Source: UMGS1649 sp045611765
GTDB taxonomy: Bacteria > Bacillota > Clostridia > TANB77 > CAG-465
NCBI GenBank assembly: GCA_045611765.1
Contig: JAZKXT010000006.1
Span: forward strand, 1-64,000
Length of the DNA stretch: 64,000 nt
Direction: 5' to 3'
This document shows, piece by piece, positions 36,186 through 43,779 of this stretch. Positions within the stretch are counted from its first letter, which is position 1. Each line of letters starts with the position of its first letter. The notes below the pieces were generated by a model. The model was given only the letters and a program-made list of their open reading frames with translations, did not search any database and was not told where the DNA came from. The position numbers were made by a program, and so were the translations under genes.

Positions 36186-36673
36186 TGATATTTTTAACAG
36201 TGGGAACACAAGACAAACCTTTTGCAAGAATTATACAGGCAGTAGAACAAGCTGTAATAGACGGCCAAATAACAGACGAAGTTATAGTACAAGCGGGTAA
36301 TACTAAATATGAATCTAAAGTTTTAAATGTGTTAAATTATGTTCCTTTTGAAGATTTTAACAAATATCTTTCAAAAGCTGATATAATAATAACACATGGT
36401 GGAGTTGGCTCAATACTTAATGCCCTAAAGCTAAAAAAGAAAGTTATTGCCGTCCCAAGGTTGAAAAAGTACAGCGAACATATAAACGATCATCAGCTTC
36501 AGGTAATACAAAAAATGACGGAACAGGGATATATTTTAAGCACAGAAGACGAAAAAGAAATAGGAAGAAAAGTAAAAGAAGCCGCAAATTTCGAAGTTAA
36601 AGAATACAGTAGTAACACAGAAAACTTTATACATAATTTTAAAAATGTTCTAGATGAGGTTTTAGATAGTTAA
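36185..36673 (+). CDS. PssE/Alg13-like glycosyltransferase catalytic subunit
   Basis: 162 residues from ATG 36185 (TAATG overlap with the previous stop, AGGAGG just upstream). MIFLTVGTQDKPFARI start and the GT28 nucleotide-sugar site IITHGGVGSILNALKLKKKV with HINDHQLQV. It works with the preceding Alg14-like subunit, usually adding a hexose to a lipid-linked sugar. Last gene of the polysaccharide operon. Confidence 0.88.
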   Translation: MIFLTVGTQDKPFARIIQAVEQAVIDGQITDEVIVQAGNTKYESKVLNVLNYVPFEDFNKYLSKADIIITHGGVGSILNALKLKKKVIAVPRLKKYSEHINDHQLQVIQKMTEQGYILSTEDEKEIGRKVKEAANFEVKEYSSNTENFIHNFKNVLDEVLDS

Positions 36674-36674
36674 A

Positions 36675-36720
36675 TAATAATAGCAAATAATAAATAATAA
36701 ATAATAAAATAAAATTAATT
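36675..36720. repeat. Low-complexity AATAATAAAT repeat
   Basis: Short tract of AATA/ATAAT units in the 80-bp gap after the polysaccharide operon. There is no hairpin terminator that I can see. Confidence 0.6.
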
Positions 36721-36754
36721 ACAATAAATTAAAAAAGAAATAAAGAGGGATATT

Positions 36755-37408
36755 ATGTTTGATATATTTACAACAGAAGGAATAATACAATTTTTATACT
36801 TTCTACCGGCCTTGCTATTGTCACTTGCAATACATGAGTTTGGACACGCTTTTGTTGCGTACAAACTAGGAGATAATAGTCAAAAATATTTAGGAAGACT
36901 AACACTTTCGCCGTTCGCGCACATCGATTGGTTTGGCTTTATTTCTATTGCATTAATAGGAATAGGTTGGGGCAAACCTGTTATGGTAGACGATAGGAAT
37001 TTTAAAAATAGAGGCAAAGGAAACATGTTAGTAGCACTTGCTGGTCCAACGTTTAATTTGGCTTTAGCATTAGTTGTAACAATACTTCTTAAGATACTTT
37101 TAACAGTAGGCTTATTTACGACAATTGAAACAAATACAACTCTTGCAATTATATTTAATATAATATATTTGACAATACAGTTCAATATAATATTTGCTGT
37201 ATTTAACTTAATACCATTACCACCATTTGATGGTTCAAAAGTGTTGTATTACTTTTTACCATATAAAGCAAAACAATGGTTTGATAAACTAGAGCAATAT
37301 TCTATTTGGATATTAGTTGCATTATATATAACGAAGGCATATGCGTGGGTTATTGAACCAGCATATTTTGTAATACAAGTATTACTTAATCTAATACTAT
37401 TTATGTAA
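36755..37408 (+). CDS. M50-family site-2 protease-like membrane protease
   Basis: 217 residues, about five membrane segments. Zinc site AIHEFGHAFVAYKLGD (HExxH, ~27-31) and second motif FNLIPLPPFDGSKV with the metal-binding Asp (~153). It is the compact YwhC/Rip-like form without PDZ. Substrates unknown. AGAGGGA upstream of the ATG. Confidence 0.88.
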   Translation: MFDIFTTEGIIQFLYFLPALLLSLAIHEFGHAFVAYKLGDNSQKYLGRLTLSPFAHIDWFGFISIALIGIGWGKPVMVDDRNFKNRGKGNMLVALAGPTFNLALALVVTILLKILLTVGLFTTIETNTTLAIIFNIIYLTIQFNIIFAVFNLIPLPPFDGSKVLYYFLPYKAKQWFDKLEQYSIWILVALYITKAYAWVIEPAYFVIQVLLNLILFM

Positions 37409-37421
37409 AAGGGGAAAATAA

Positions 37422-38444
37422 ATGTATATATTAGGAATAGAAAGTAGCTGTGATGAAACATCCATAGCAATACTTGAATTTAATGGAGAGAACAATAACG
37501 ACAACAATTTTAAAGTGCTTGCAAACGTCGTATCTTCACAAATAGATGTACACAAAAAATATGGTGGTGTAGTGCCTGAAATAGCATCAAGGCATCACAC
37601 TAAAAACATTGGGCTTGTGTTAGATGAAGCATTAGAAACGGCAAACATAAAACTCGAAGACTTGTGTTGTGTAGCTGTAACTATAGGGCCGGGGCTTGTT
37701 GGCGCACTTTTAGTTGGGGTGTCTTTTGCTAAAGCTTTGGCGTACACATTAAATATACCACTTGTACCTGTACATCATATAGCAGGACATATTGCTGCCA
37801 ACTTTTTAACACATCCAAATCTTAAACCGCCATTTTTATCATTAGTGGTATCTGGTGGTCATTCGCACGTAATAGAAGTTAAAGATTATACAAACTTTAA
37901 GATTTTAGCTAAAACACGTGACGATGCTGTAGGAGAAGCTTTCGATAAAGTGTCACGTGTACTTGGACTAGGCTATCCTGGTGGCCCAGAAGTAAGTAAA
38001 ATGGCTGAAAAAGGACAAGCTACATATAAACTGCCTAAGACTAAATTTGAAGAGAATTTAGACTTTAGCTTTAGTGGTGTAAAAACAGCGGTGTTAAATA
38101 TAGCGAATAAAGAAAAAGACAACTTAAGAGTCGCAGATATGTGTACAAGCTTCGAAAATAATGTAGCGGAAGTTTTAGTGGCACACACATTAGAACTAGC
38201 AAAGCAAACAAAAATAAACAAAATTGCCTTAGCCGGCGGAGTATCAGCAAACAGAAGAATACGCGAATTGTTAACACAAGAAGGAAATAAAGAAAACATA
38301 CAAGTATATTTACCGGAACTTAAATATTGTACAGATAACGCTGCTATGATAACTGTTGCAGGAATATTTAAGTATAGAGAAGGCAAATATACAAAAGATT
38401 TAAGTTTAAATGCAAAAGCTAGCATGAATATAGAAGAGGAATAG
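37422..38444 (+). CDS. tsaD: tRNA N6-threonylcarbamoyladenosine transferase TsaD
   Basis: 340 residues, normal size. ILGIESSCDETSIAI start, metal-binding HHIAGH (~112-117), VSGGHSHVIE, GEAFDKVSRVLGLGYPGG, AGGVSANRRIR and CTDNAAMI. It forms t6A37 in ANN-decoding tRNAs with TsaB and TsaE, which are not in the window. It overlaps or closely abuts its neighbours in a housekeeping run. Confidence 0.97.
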   Translation: MYILGIESSCDETSIAILEFNGENNNDNNFKVLANVVSSQIDVHKKYGGVVPEIASRHHTKNIGLVLDEALETANIKLEDLCCVAVTIGPGLVGALLVGVSFAKALAYTLNIPLVPVHHIAGHIAANFLTHPNLKPPFLSLVVSGGHSHVIEVKDYTNFKILAKTRDDAVGEAFDKVSRVLGLGYPGGPEVSKMAEKGQATYKLPKTKFEENLDFSFSGVKTAVLNIANKEKDNLRVADMCTSFENNVAEVLVAHTLELAKQTKINKIALAGGVSANRRIRELLTQEGNKENIQVYLPELKYCTDNAAMITVAGIFKYREGKYTKDLSLNAKASMNIEEE

Positions 38445-38454
38445 GGGTGAGATT

Positions 38455-39141
38455 ATGGCTATATATGCAATTTCAGATTTGCACTTGTCTAAAGCGGTTC
38501 CGAATAAATCAATGGAGCTATTTGGTAAGGGTTGGGAAAATTACGAACAAAGATTGGATGAAAATTGGAGAAAAACGGTAAAAGATACGGATACAGTACT
38601 TATTCCGGGAGATATCTCTTGGGCAATAGATTTAAATGAAGCATACGAGGACTTTGCATATATAAACAGTCTTCCTGGAAACAAAATAATAATAAAAGGA
38701 AACCATGATTATTATTTTTCAACACTCACAAAAGTAAATAAATTTTTAAAAGACAATAATTTTAATACGATCAAAGTATTAAATAACAATAGCTTCTTTG
38801 TAGAAAATATAAATATATGTGGTTTTAGAGGTTGGGGAAACACTGAAGATGATAAAACCAATAATTACAAAGTATACTTAAGAGAGCTTGTTCGTTTAGA
38901 GCTTTCATTAAATAGTATAGCGGAAGAGAACAAACACAAAGACATATTAGTAATGACTCATTTCCCACCTTGTAGGTATGAAATACAAGAGATTTTTAAG
39001 AAGTATAATGTTAAAAAATGTATTTATGGGCATCTTCACGGAGAGGGCCATTATATGGTTCGTGAGGGCGAAATAGATGGTGTAGAATACAAAATGGTTA
39101 GTGGTGATTATACGAAATTTGAACTAGTAAAGCTAAACTAG
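38455..39141 (+). CDS. Metallophosphoesterase
   Basis: 228 residues with the calcineurin-like motif set: ISDLHLS, IPGDISWA, IIKGNHDYYF, VMTHFPP and YGHLHGEGHY. Two-metal phosphoesterase; the substrate is unknown. It lies 10 bp after tsaD. Confidence 0.9.
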   Translation: MAIYAISDLHLSKAVPNKSMELFGKGWENYEQRLDENWRKTVKDTDTVLIPGDISWAIDLNEAYEDFAYINSLPGNKIIIKGNHDYYFSTLTKVNKFLKDNNFNTIKVLNNNSFFVENINICGFRGWGNTEDDKTNNYKVYLRELVRLELSLNSIAEENKHKDILVMTHFPPCRYEIQEIFKKYNVKKCIYGHLHGEGHYMVREGEIDGVEYKMVSGDYTKFELVKLN

Positions 39142-39166
39142 TTTAACTATAAAAGAGAGGTTATAT

Positions 39167-39502
39167 ATGATAAAAGATTATAAAATAATAACATTATGTG
39201 GTTCAACTAAATTCAAAGATGAATTCATGAAAGCCCAAAAAGACTTAACATTACAAGGTAATATTGTAATTTCAGTAGGGCTATTTGGTCATTCTGGAGA
39301 TAATGAGGTGTGGGAGAACATGGATGACGGAACACTTACAAAAACTAAAATAATGTTAGACGATATGCACAAAAGAAAAATAGATATGGCGGATGAAATA
39401 TTTGTAATTAATGTTGGCGGATACATTGGAGAAAGTACAAAATCTGAAATAGAATATGCCAAAAATACAGGTAAGACTGTAAATTATTTGGAAGAATTAT
39501 AA
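39167..39502 (+). CDS. Nucleoside 2-deoxyribosyltransferase-like (DUF4406-like) protein
   Basis: 111 residues. ITLCGSTKFKDEFMKAQKDL start (CGS loop of the NDT fold) and MADEIFVINVGGYIGESTKS with EIEYAKNTGK, matching the nucleoside-binding region and active-site Glu. It could cut or swap glycosidic bonds of nucleosides, or just bind nucleotides. AGAGAGG upstream. Confidence 0.72.
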   Translation: MIKDYKIITLCGSTKFKDEFMKAQKDLTLQGNIVISVGLFGHSGDNEVWENMDDGTLTKTKIMLDDMHKRKIDMADEIFVINVGGYIGESTKSEIEYAKNTGKTVNYLEEL

Positions 39503-39536
39503 TAAAAAATATTTACTTTATAGGATGTAATTTTAA

Positions 39537-39935
39537 ATGGAAAAAAGAATGAATAAAGAAGAACTAATTAATGTAATTGAAAGTTTAGGGATAGACTATG
39601 AAGAGTTTTGGATTTTATCTACTTCAGCTCTCGTTATAAGAGGGCTATATCCAGATGCGGGTGATTTAGATATTGCCGTTACTGAAAAAGGCTTAGAACA
39701 ATTAAAACAAAGATTCGAACTTAAACAAAAACCAAATGGTTGGTATATAGTTAATGACAAAGTAGAATGTGTATTAGATACAAAAGATGATTGGAATATT
39801 GAAAGGTATGGGAAATATAATTTAGAAAGCATACCTAAATATTACAAATATTTAATTTCTAGTACTAGAGAAAAAGATAAAGTCAAATTAAAAATAGTAG
39901 TAAAGTATATTAAAGATAATAATATAACTATCTAA
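39537..39935 (+). CDS. Small nucleotidyltransferase-fold protein
   Basis: 132 residues. LSTSALVIRGLYPDAGDLDIAV resembles the GSxAxxxxGxxxxxxDxDxxV strand-turn of polymerase-beta-like nucleotidyltransferases (aspartates in DLDIAV), followed by VECVLDTKDDW. Other domains are absent. The role may be toxin-like, antibiotic-modifying or unknown. The ribosome site is weak. Confidence 0.6.
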   Translation: MEKRMNKEELINVIESLGIDYEEFWILSTSALVIRGLYPDAGDLDIAVTEKGLEQLKQRFELKQKPNGWYIVNDKVECVLDTKDDWNIERYGKYNLESIPKYYKYLISSTREKDKVKLKIVVKYIKDNNITI

Positions 39936-40027
39936 ACAAATATTTTACTAAAAACCATTGTATTTTATTTTAAGTTATGTTAAAATATTAAGGTAAAAAT
40001 GATTCCAAATACAAGGAGGGACAAATA

Positions 40028-40231
40028 ATGAGAAAAGAAATACAACCAAACTATAATGAAGCAACAATAACTTGTGCTTGTGGTAACGTGATTAAAGTTG
40101 GTTCAACTAAAAAAGAAATGAAAACAGATACATGTAGTGCATGTCATCCTTTCTTTACAGGATTAAAACAAGCTGTTTCTTCTAAAGGTAGAGCCGCAAA
40201 ATTTATGGAAAAATACGGAACAAAAATGTAA
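40028..40231 (+). CDS. rpmE: Ribosomal protein L31 (zinc-binding form)
   Basis: 67 residues. Zinc-binding Cys set CAC near residues 16-18 and CSACHPFFTG near 36-45 (CxC and CxxC), so this is the C+ form. AAGGAGGG upstream. Confidence 0.97.
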   Translation: MRKEIQPNYNEATITCACGNVIKVGSTKKEMKTDTCSACHPFFTGLKQAVSSKGRAAKFMEKYGTKM

Positions 40232-40238
40232 TATAATG

Positions 40239-40262
40239 GTGCTACTTAGTGTAGCACTTTTA
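40239..40262 (+). terminator. Terminator after rpmE
   Basis: 7-bp stem GTGCTAC (40239-40245) / GTAGCAC (40251-40257), then TTTTATTTT. Confidence 0.75.
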
Positions 40263-40284
40263 TTTTAATGTAAATGAGGTTATT

Positions 40285-41091
40285 ATGAAAGAAAAACACG
40301 TGGCATTTATTTATGACTTTGATGGGACTTTAGCTCATGGGAATATACAAGAATATAACTTTATACCCGCGCTTAATATGACTAGCAACGAGTTTTGGAG
40401 CGAAGTAGATAGATTGAAATTTGAAAATAATATGGAAAATGTACTAGCATATATGTATCTAATGCTAAAAAAGGCAGAGGAAAACAATATCTCTGTTAGA
40501 AAATCTTCATTCATAGAATACGGCAAAAATATAGAATTTTACCCAGGTGTAATTTCTTGGTTTAATAGAATTAATGCGCATGCTAAAAATCTTGGGATTA
40601 CAATGCATCATTATATAGTATCGTCAGGTATTAAAGAAATGATAGAAGGTACAGAAATAGCAAAAGAGTTTGAGAGAATATATGCTTGTAGCTTTTTATA
40701 CAATATAGATGAAATCGCTAAATGGCCAGCAGTTTCTGTAAACTATACGAATAAAACCCAATTTCTATATAGAATAAATAAAGGTATATATGAAGTATAT
40801 GATTCAAGTATAAACGACAAGATGCTAGATAAAGACAAGAAAATTCCTTTTGAAAATATGGTGTACTTTGGAGATGGGATGACAGATGTGCCATGTATGA
40901 AAGTGGTAAAAGATAACGGTGGCCAGGCCATATCTGTATATTATAAAAATAACCAATTAGCCAATAAATTACTTGCTGATGGTAGAGTAAATTATATTGC
41001 AACAACAGATTATACAGAAGGAAGCGATATTGACAAATATATAAAAGATATACTAAATAAAATTAGTAAAAGGACGGAAAATGAACAGTAA
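40285..41091 (+). CDS. HAD-family phosphatase
   Basis: 268 residues. IYDFDGTLAHG (motif I, nucleophile Asp ~10), IVSSGIKEM (motif II) and MVYFGDGMTDVPCM (motif IV). Soluble Rossmann HAD phosphatase. Substrate unknown. It overlaps prmC by 11 bp. Confidence 0.85.
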   Translation: MKEKHVAFIYDFDGTLAHGNIQEYNFIPALNMTSNEFWSEVDRLKFENNMENVLAYMYLMLKKAEENNISVRKSSFIEYGKNIEFYPGVISWFNRINAHAKNLGITMHHYIVSSGIKEMIEGTEIAKEFERIYACSFLYNIDEIAKWPAVSVNYTNKTQFLYRINKGIYEVYDSSINDKMLDKDKKIPFENMVYFGDGMTDVPCMKVVKDNGGQAISVYYKNNQLANKLLADGRVNYIATTDYTEGSDIDKYIKDILNKISKRTENEQ

Positions 41092-41953
41092 ATTAAATAG
41101 TGAAATAAATGTTTTAATAGATAAGTACAATTTAAATTCCCTTGATATAACTTCAAATCCAAGGGAACTTATTATTATGCTCTTATCTCATATAAAAAAG
41201 ACAAGTATAGCAAATATTAAACTAGACATGGTAAAAGTAGAAGATAAGGATATAGAACAACTAGAAAGGATGTTAAATAAAATAGCAAATGAAAAATTAC
41301 CACCTCAATATGTTACAAACAAAGAATATATTTGGGGTGAGGAGTTTAATGTTAGTGAAAATGTTTTAATTCCAAGACAAGACACCGAAACGTTAATAGA
41401 ATTTGCAATGAATAGCATTAAAGAAAATGGGTATAAAATTGCACTAGATATGTGTACAGGTTCCGGGATAATAGGTATACTTATAGCAAAGCATACAGAA
41501 ATTTCTCACGTAACGCTTTCAGATATTTCTTCTGAGGCTCTACAAGTGGCAAGAGAAAACATTAATATGAATGGTGTAGAAAGCAAATGCAATATTATAA
41601 AGTCTAATATGTTTGATGCTATATACAAATTAAATAACAAATATGATATAATACTTTCAAATCCACCATACCTTACCAAAAGTGAAATGAAAGAGATATC
41701 GGCGTTTGTAGAAAAAGAACCTAGCATTGCATTATACGGCGGACGTGACGGTTTAGATTTTTACAGAATAATATATAATGAGTCTAAAAACTTTTTAAAA
41801 GATGGTGGAATGATAGCAGTAGAAATTGGACACTTACAAGCACAAGATGTTATAGATATAATCTTGTCGCACAAGTGCTATTATAATGTTCAAGTTGTGC
41901 AAGATATAAATAATAAAGATAGGGTGGTAGTATGTCATTTTCAGAACAAATAA
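41081..41953 (+). CDS. prmC: Peptide chain release factor N5-glutamine methyltransferase
   Basis: 290 residues. N-terminal helical domain (ELIIMLLSHIKKTSIANI), IPRQDTETLIEFA, SAM motif ALDMCTGSGIIGILIA, and the glutamine-binding NPPYLTKSEM (~196). It methylates the GGQ Gln of release factors. It overlaps whiA by 22 bp. Confidence 0.95.
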   Translation: MNSKLNSEINVLIDKYNLNSLDITSNPRELIIMLLSHIKKTSIANIKLDMVKVEDKDIEQLERMLNKIANEKLPPQYVTNKEYIWGEEFNVSENVLIPRQDTETLIEFAMNSIKENGYKIALDMCTGSGIIGILIAKHTEISHVTLSDISSEALQVARENINMNGVESKCNIIKSNMFDAIYKLNNKYDIILSNPPYLTKSEMKEISAFVEKEPSIALYGGRDGLDFYRIIYNESKNFLKDGGMIAVEIGHLQAQDVIDIILSHKCYYNVQVVQDINNKDRVVVCHFQNK

Positions 41954-42630
41954 AAGATGAAATACTGATGACTAAAAATAAAAAATGCTGTATCTTACCT
42001 TTAAGATATGGTGAACTTATAACAGAATCTAAAGACATAAAGATAACAGATATTAAAAAGTTAGTTAAAGATACTTGCTGTAAAAAAGCATTTTTAAAAG
42101 GAGTGTTTTTGGGCAGTGGTTGTGTTGTAAATCCAAATACAGATTATCATTTTGAAGTTACAACTAAATCTAAAGTATATGCAGACTATGTTATAAAACT
42201 TATGAGTGAATTTGAGCTTTCTTCTAAGATAATTAAAAGAAATTCTAACTATGTTATATACTTAAAGGATTCCGAACAGATATCTACTTTACTTGCTGTT
42301 TTAGAAGCAAACAAAGCAGTTTTAGAGTACGAAAATATTAGAATAAGCAAAAGTATAACAAATAATATAAATAGAAGTGTAAATTGTGAAACTGCAAATT
42401 TAACTAAAACAATTGAAGCAGCAGTAAAACAGCAAGAAGCAATAAATAAACTAAAGTCAGAGGACAGGTTTAACGAGCTTAATCCAAGGCTGAAAGAAAT
42501 CGCCTCTTTAAGATTAAAATATCCAGAGGCCTCTTTAGATGAACTGGCTGAAAAATGCTCATATAAAATATCTAAATCTGGAGTATATCACAGATTAAAT
42601 AAAATTATTAAAATAGCGGAGGAAGAGTAA
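41932..42630 (+). CDS. whiA: WhiA-type DNA-binding protein, shortened N-terminal LAGLIDADG half
   Basis: 232 residues against ~310-330 usual. The start MSFSEQIKDEI and the C-terminal two thirds are clear WhiA: CCKKAFLKGVFLGSGCVVNP, YVIYLKDSEQISTLLAVL, VNCETANLTKTIEAAV and the final HTH ASLDELAEKCSYKISKSGVYHRLNKI. About 70-80 residues of the first LAGLIDADG repeat are missing between residues ~25 and 45, in frame. WhiA helps division and chromosome segregation in Gram-positives. One-base overlap with hemW (TAATG). Confidence 0.88.
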   Translation: MSFSEQIKDEILMTKNKKCCILPLRYGELITESKDIKITDIKKLVKDTCCKKAFLKGVFLGSGCVVNPNTDYHFEVTTKSKVYADYVIKLMSEFELSSKIIKRNSNYVIYLKDSEQISTLLAVLEANKAVLEYENIRISKSITNNINRSVNCETANLTKTIEAAVKQQEAINKLKSEDRFNELNPRLKEIASLRLKYPEASLDELAEKCSYKISKSGVYHRLNKIIKIAEEE

Positions 42631-43751
42631 TGCTTGGTGCATATATACATATACCTTTTTGTGCGTCTAAATGCTTTTATTGTGATTTTTATTCGTGTGT
42701 AAATAAAACAAATATAGAAGAGTATATAGATGCAGTAATAAAAGAAATAATGTCTGAAGCAGAGCTTTTATCTGTTAGGGGATTAAACACAATATATATA
42801 GGTGGCGGAACACCAAGTGTAATAGATTCAAAATATATTGTAAAGATTTTAGATGTACTTAAATTGTTTGTGACAGAGGATGCGGAAATAACAATAGAGG
42901 TTAATCCTGAATCTGTAACGGAACAAAAACTCCAAGATTATTTTGATGCTGGTGTAAATCGTATAAGTATAGGCCTGCAGTCCGCAAATGATACTACGCT
43001 TAAAAAAATTGGAAGAATAGCAACGCTAAAAGACTTTGAGAGAGCATATAACACTGCTATTAAAGTGGGATTTAAAAATATATCTTGCGATGTTATGATA
43101 GGCTTACCAGATGAAACATTAGATATGTTTGAAAACACAGTAGATTATGTTTTGGGTTTAGAACACATTACACATATATCTGCATATAGCTTAGAAATAC
43201 ACGAAAATACTAAGCTGGATTTTCTAGTAAATAATAACTTTGTAACGCTTCCTGATGAAAATGTAGAGCGTGAAATGAAATATATACTAGATAAAAAATT
43301 AGAAGAGCATGGTTTTAATAGATATGAGATATCTAATTATGCTAAGCCGGGTTATGAATCAAAACATAATCTTAAATATTGGAATCAAGAACAGTATTTG
43401 GGTTTTGGCGCAGCAGCATCTAGCTTTGTAAATAGTATAAGATACACAAATATATACGATATAGATAAGTATATAGCCAATATACCAAGCGGTACAAGCA
43501 ATAAACAAGATATAGAAGAAATGGATAAGCTAGGCATTATAAAAGAATATATAATTTTAAGATTAAGATTAAAACAAGGAATTAATACTCTTGAGTTTAA
43601 AACAAAATTTAAGCAAGATATATATGAACTATATAAAGAAAATATAGACAAACTAATAAACGAAGGCTTGCTACAAAGGGTTGGAGACAATCTAGCCTTA
43701 ACATATAAAGGAGAAGACCTAGCAAATATTGTTTGGCAAGAGTTTATATAG
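42630..43751 (+). CDS. hemW: HemW-like radical SAM protein (heme chaperone family)
   Basis: 373 residues. Radical SAM cluster IPFCASKCFYCDFYS (CxxxCxxC, ~10-17), GGGTPSVI, EVNPESV, and RISIGLQSANDTTLKKIGR. The C-terminal HemW_C domain includes FGAAASSF. Proteins of this class are often mis-annotated as oxygen-independent coproporphyrinogen oxidase (HemN). HemW carries heme to targets. Confidence 0.9.
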   Translation: MLGAYIHIPFCASKCFYCDFYSCVNKTNIEEYIDAVIKEIMSEAELLSVRGLNTIYIGGGTPSVIDSKYIVKILDVLKLFVTEDAEITIEVNPESVTEQKLQDYFDAGVNRISIGLQSANDTTLKKIGRIATLKDFERAYNTAIKVGFKNISCDVMIGLPDETLDMFENTVDYVLGLEHITHISAYSLEIHENTKLDFLVNNNFVTLPDENVEREMKYILDKKLEEHGFNRYEISNYAKPGYESKHNLKYWNQEQYLGFGAAASSFVNSIRYTNIYDIDKYIANIPSGTSNKQDIEEMDKLGIIKEYIILRLRLKQGINTLEFKTKFKQDIYELYKENIDKLINEGLLQRVGDNLALTYKGEDLANIVWQEFI

Positions 43752-43779
43752 CGTACACACAAAATAAATGGAGGAATAT

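Noticed and set aside
36675..36720. AATA-rich tract as a CRISPR or phase-variable repeat
   Set aside because: Units are irregular and too short, with no spacer structure and no coding frame that slippage would affect.
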